Part shown: positions 61,459 to 64,000 of the stretch, in pieces
Layout of the letters: every line of letters starts with the position of its first letter
How positions within the stretch are numbered: the stretch's first letter is position 1
NCBI GenBank assembly: GCA_028288725.1
Contig: JAQGIC010000035.1
Span: 1-64,000 of the forward strand
DNA length: 64,000 nt
DNA from: Rhodospirillales bacterium
GTDB taxonomy: Bacteria; Pseudomonadota; Alphaproteobacteria; ATCC43930; CGMCC-115725
Reading direction: 5' to 3'
Translations under genes and position numbers: made by a program
Notes under the pieces: generated by a model
Seen by the model: only the letters and a program-made list of their open reading frames with translations
Databases searched by the model: none
What the model was told of the DNA's origin: nothing

Positions 61459-63674
61459 TCCCGATCACGACGGCGAGCCGGGTCGACGGCCGGCTGAAAG
61501 TCACCGGCGGCGCGCGCTACGCCGCCGAGTTCGCGCCCGCCCAGGACAATGTGCTGCATGCGGTTCTGGTGCAGAGCACGATTGCCGCCGGCCGGGTGGC
61601 GAGCATCGATACCGCCCGAGCGAAACAAGTACCCGGCGTGGTCGCGATCATGACGCACGAGAATGCTCCGCGCATCGACCTCGGCAAGGCCGGCGACATG
61701 ACGCCGGGCTTTCCTCTGCTGCAGGACGACAGGGTGATGTTCAACGGCCAGCACCTGGCGGTCGCGATCGCGACCAGTTTCGAAGCGGCCCAGCAGGCGG
61801 CCCAACTGGTCGAGCTCCATTACAATCGCGACGAAGCCACGCTGCTGATGAGCGACAATCCGACCGGGACCAGCGTGCCGCAGCGTTTTCGGAACGGCAT
61901 GCGCCCGCCTGCTTCGACCCGCGGCACGCCCCAAGCGAGCTTCGATGCCGCCGCGGTCAAGATCGACCAGATCTATCGCACCCCGATCGAGCATCACAAC
62001 CCGATGGAGCCTCACGCCACCCTGGCCGAATGGCAGGGCGACCGGTTGCTCGTCCATAACGCCAGCCAATCGGTGTTCGGCAATCGCAAGGCGCTGGCCG
62101 GATTCTTCGGCCTGCCGGAAGATAATGTGCGCATCGTCAGCCCGTTCGTCGGCGGCGGCTTCGGCTCCAAGGGCGTCAGTTGGCCGCATATCACGTTGGC
62201 GGCCATGGCGGCGAAGCTGGTCGGGCAGCCGGTCAAGCTGGTGCTGACCCGCCGGCAGATGTTCACCTCGAACGGCTATCGGCCGAAAACGGTGCAGCAT
62301 GTCCGCCTCGGCGCCGATAGGGACGGCCGATTGACCGCCGTTCTACACGACGGCATCTCGCAGAATTCGGCCTATGGCGAGTTCAGCGAGCCGGTCGGGC
62401 TGGCCTCGGAGATGCTCTATTCCTGCCCGAACGTCGCCGTCACCCACCGGCTGTCAAAGGTCAATCAGGGCCTGCCGACCTTCATGCGCGCGCCCGGGGA
62501 GGCGAGCGGGGTCTATGCGCTCGAATCCGCCATGGACGAATTGGCTTGGGCACTGGGCATGGACCCGATCGAACTGCGACTGAAGAACTATGCCGACAGG
62601 GACGAGCATGAGGATAAGCCGTTTTCGTCCAAGACGCTGCGCGCCTGCTACGAGCAGGGCGCCGCCGCGTTCGATTGGAAGCGGCGGGTCGCCCAGCCGC
62701 GCTCGATGCGCGACGGCCGCCTGCTGATCGGGCTGGGCATGGCGACGGCGACCTACCCCGTCAACCGGTCGGAGGCGGCGGCCAAGGTCCGGCTCCAGGC
62801 CGACGGGACGGCGATCGTGCGTTGCGGGTCCCAGGACATCGGCACCGGCACCTATACGGTAATGGCGCAATTGGTTGGCGAGCATCTGGGCCTGCCGCTC
62901 GACAGGGTTCGCGCCGAGTTGGGCGACACCGCCCTGCCCCAGGCGCCGGTATCCGGCGGCTCGCAGAGCGTCGCCTCGATCTCGCCGGCGATCCGCGAGG
63001 CCTGCCTCGCCGTCCGGGCCCAGACGCTGCAGCTGGCCGCCGGCGACCCGGCCTCGCCGCTCCATGGCCTTGATCCCGAGGAACTGGACGTGGCCGACGG
63101 CCGCATCCTGCAGAGTGCGGAGAAGAGCCGCGGCGAGACCTATCAGGCGCTGCTGGCCCGGCAGGGCCGCGCCGCAATCGAGGCGGATGGCTCGGCCAAA
63201 CCGGGGGAAGAGAAGCAGAAATTCTCCATGCACTCGTTCGGCGCCCAATTCGTCGAGGTCGCGGTCGACCCGGATCTGGGCGAGGTGCGAGTACGCCGCC
63301 ATGTCGGGGCCTTCGCCGCCGGCAGGATCATGAACGCCAAAACCGGGCGCAGCCAAATGATCGGCGGCATCGTGTTCGGCATGGGCATGGCGCTGACCGA
63401 GGCGACCGAGGTCGATCCGCGCTCCGGCCGCGTCACCAATGCGACCATGGCCGACTATCTGGTGCCGGTGCATCTGGACGTGCCCGAGATCGAGGTGATC
63501 ATGGTCGCCGAACAGGACGACGCGGTGAACCCGTTGGGCGCCAAGGGCATCGGGGAATTGCCCACGGTCGGCACGGCGGCGGCGATCGCCAACGCGGTCT
63601 ATCATGCGACCGGCCAGCGCATTCGCGACCTGCCGATCCGGCCGGACAAGCTGATCGATGGCCTATCGATCTGA
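61455..63674 (+). CDS. paoC: Aldehyde oxidoreductase molybdenum-cofactor subunit (PaoC-like)
   Basis: A 739-residue catalytic subunit. Cofactor-binding motifs include FVGGGFGSKGVSWPH and the C-terminal GAKGIGELPTVG, whose Glu (E701) is the base expected in xanthine-oxidase-family enzymes. FMRAPGEASGVYALES (active-site Arg region) is also present. The family takes molybdopterin-cytosine-dinucleotide, which requires insertion chaperones of the PaoD/XdhC type; none is visible before the window ends. Likely substrates are aromatic aldehydes. Confidence 0.93.
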   Translation: MIPITTASRVDGRLKVTGGARYAAEFAPAQDNVLHAVLVQSTIAAGRVASIDTARAKQVPGVVAIMTHENAPRIDLGKAGDMTPGFPLLQDDRVMFNGQHLAVAIATSFEAAQQAAQLVELHYNRDEATLLMSDNPTGTSVPQRFRNGMRPPASTRGTPQASFDAAAVKIDQIYRTPIEHHNPMEPHATLAEWQGDRLLVHNASQSVFGNRKALAGFFGLPEDNVRIVSPFVGGGFGSKGVSWPHITLAAMAAKLVGQPVKLVLTRRQMFTSNGYRPKTVQHVRLGADRDGRLTAVLHDGISQNSAYGEFSEPVGLASEMLYSCPNVAVTHRLSKVNQGLPTFMRAPGEASGVYALESAMDELAWALGMDPIELRLKNYADRDEHEDKPFSSKTLRACYEQGAAAFDWKRRVAQPRSMRDGRLLIGLGMATATYPVNRSEAAAKVRLQADGTAIVRCGSQDIGTGTYTVMAQLVGEHLGLPLDRVRAELGDTALPQAPVSGGSQSVASISPAIREACLAVRAQTLQLAAGDPASPLHGLDPEELDVADGRILQSAEKSRGETYQALLARQGRAAIEADGSAKPGEEKQKFSMHSFGAQFVEVAVDPDLGEVRVRRHVGAFAAGRIMNAKTGRSQMIGGIVFGMGMALTEATEVDPRSGRVTNATMADYLVPVHLDVPEIEVIMVAEQDDAVNPLGAKGIGELPTVGTAAAIANAVYHATGQRIRDLPIRPDKLIDGLSI

Positions 63675-63768
63675 CATGACCCACACCTCGATACCAACAA
63701 GTATATCGGTAGTATAGAATGAGCTTTTCTTTTATTTTTAAAAACACGTGGCCAGGACGAGAAATAAG

Positions 63769-63794
63769 GGAACGGACTCCGGTGCAGATTCATT
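63769..63794 (+). promoter_or_regulatory. EcfG-like general-stress promoter before the KGG gene
   Basis: GGAAC (63769-63773), a 17-base spacer and CATT (63791-63794). The alphaproteobacterial general stress sigma factor EcfG recognises GGAAC-N16/17-CGTT, so the -10 has one mismatch. It lies ~60 bases before a KGG-repeat stress gene, a typical EcfG target. Seen directly; factor assignment inferred. Confidence 0.5.
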
Positions 63795-63800
63795 GAGCAG

Positions 63801-63830
63801 ACGATACGGCCATCACTTCGGTCGTATCGT
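63801..63830 (+). other. Hairpin in the leader of the KGG gene
   Basis: ACGATACGGCC (63801-63811) pairs with GGTCGTATCGT (63820-63830) with one G-U pair and an 8-base loop. It lies between the candidate promoter and the AGGAGG ribosome-binding site, so it is in the mRNA leader and could affect stability or translation. Confidence 0.6.
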
Positions 63831-63852
63831 TCATCCGATGAGGAGGAATTAA

Positions 63853-64000
63853 ATGGCAGGCAATCAGCAAGGCTCCGGCTCACACCGTGGTGGCAGCGGC
63901 AACTTCGCCGACGATCCGCAGCGGGCGTCCGAAGCCGGCAAGAAGGGCGGAGAGCGCAGCCATGGGGGGCAGGCCAGCGGGCATCAGCCGGCCTCGACCC
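63853..64000 (+). CDS. KGG-repeat stress-associated protein (runs off the window)
   Basis: About 49 residues are present. The visible part is hydrophilic and Gly/Ser-rich with one KGG motif (GNFADDPQRASEAGKKGGER), the signature of the stress-induced KGG/con-10 family, whose members are small, disordered and induced by osmotic, acid or dry stress. The ribosome-binding site AGGAGG is eight bases before the ATG. It is probably under EcfG-type control from the motif at 63769. The C-terminus is outside the window. Confidence 0.85.
   Translation, partial: MAGNQQGSGSHRGGSGNFADDPQRASEAGKKGGERSHGGQASGHQPAST

Overview
The window is a GC-rich chromosomal segment of an alphaproteobacterium, most likely in or near the Rhodospirillales. 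The signs are an rpoD-dnaG-yqeY block beside carA-carB-greA, a tRNA-Tyr/tRNA-Gly/tuf cluster, DUF1194 and ELM1-family proteins, an EcfG-like promoter motif before a KGG-repeat stress gene, and CUCCC-loop small-RNA candidates. The genus cannot be fixed from the sequence alone. Most of the window is ordinary core chromosome. No phage, transposase, integrase, rRNA or CRISPR array was seen.

Layout. 1-5 kb: the N-terminal part of tuf with tRNA-Gly and tRNA-Tyr upstream (minus), rlmB, a von Willebrand-type exported protein, ettA, and an ArsR/DUF2087 regulator. 5-10 kb: an M20 peptidase, a small Ser/Thr-tailed exported protein with a strong terminator, and a NitT/TauT-type ABC importer (binding protein, ATPase, permease). 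10-15 kb: an overlapping operon marR-FUSC-DUF1656-HlyD-NodT, probably for aromatic or weak-acid efflux, with a palindromic operator in front. 15-21 kb: small lipoprotein, EIIA-Ntr, DegP-like protease, 2OG-Fe(II) oxygenase, a tiny flagellar-rod-like protein, a 57-residue protein, an RRM protein, an AT-richer patch with an exported protein, and a CAT-anticodon tRNA. 21-24 kb: class V aminotransferase plus RidA, a decayed LysR gene, an ICMT-like membrane methyltransferase and a six-cysteine membrane-anchored protein.

24-35 kb is core machinery: rpoD, dnaG and yqeY (minus), then carA, carB and greA (plus), and an Lrp/AsnC regulator, with REP-like palindromes between transcription units. 35-39 kb looks like a cell-envelope module: ELM1-like protein, a double PAP2 phosphatase and an ArnT-like GT-C glycosyltransferase whose 3' end overlaps the phosphatase gene. 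39-43 kb: a 633-residue unrecognised protein with three similar beta-type segments, trxB and a LysR regulator.

43.3-46.2 kb is the most unusual part. A 34-base sequence occurs identically twice, about 2.5 kb apart. Each copy makes a CCC-loop hairpin, then a CCTCCC-loop hairpin, and is followed by its own Rho-independent terminator. Between the copies lies a visibly lower-GC segment with one gene, a GYF_2-domain, membrane-anchored ClpP/SppA-like protease. The arrangement suggests either a duplicated anti-Shine-Dalgarno sRNA or a cargo segment bounded by copies of an sRNA gene.

46-64 kb: YfcE-type phosphoesterase, methyl-accepting chemotaxis protein, bactofilin, MscS channel, a four-gene MdtABC-type RND efflux operon with its own outer-membrane factor, a Tat-exported PaoABC-type aldehyde oxidoreductase, and the start of a KGG-repeat stress protein.
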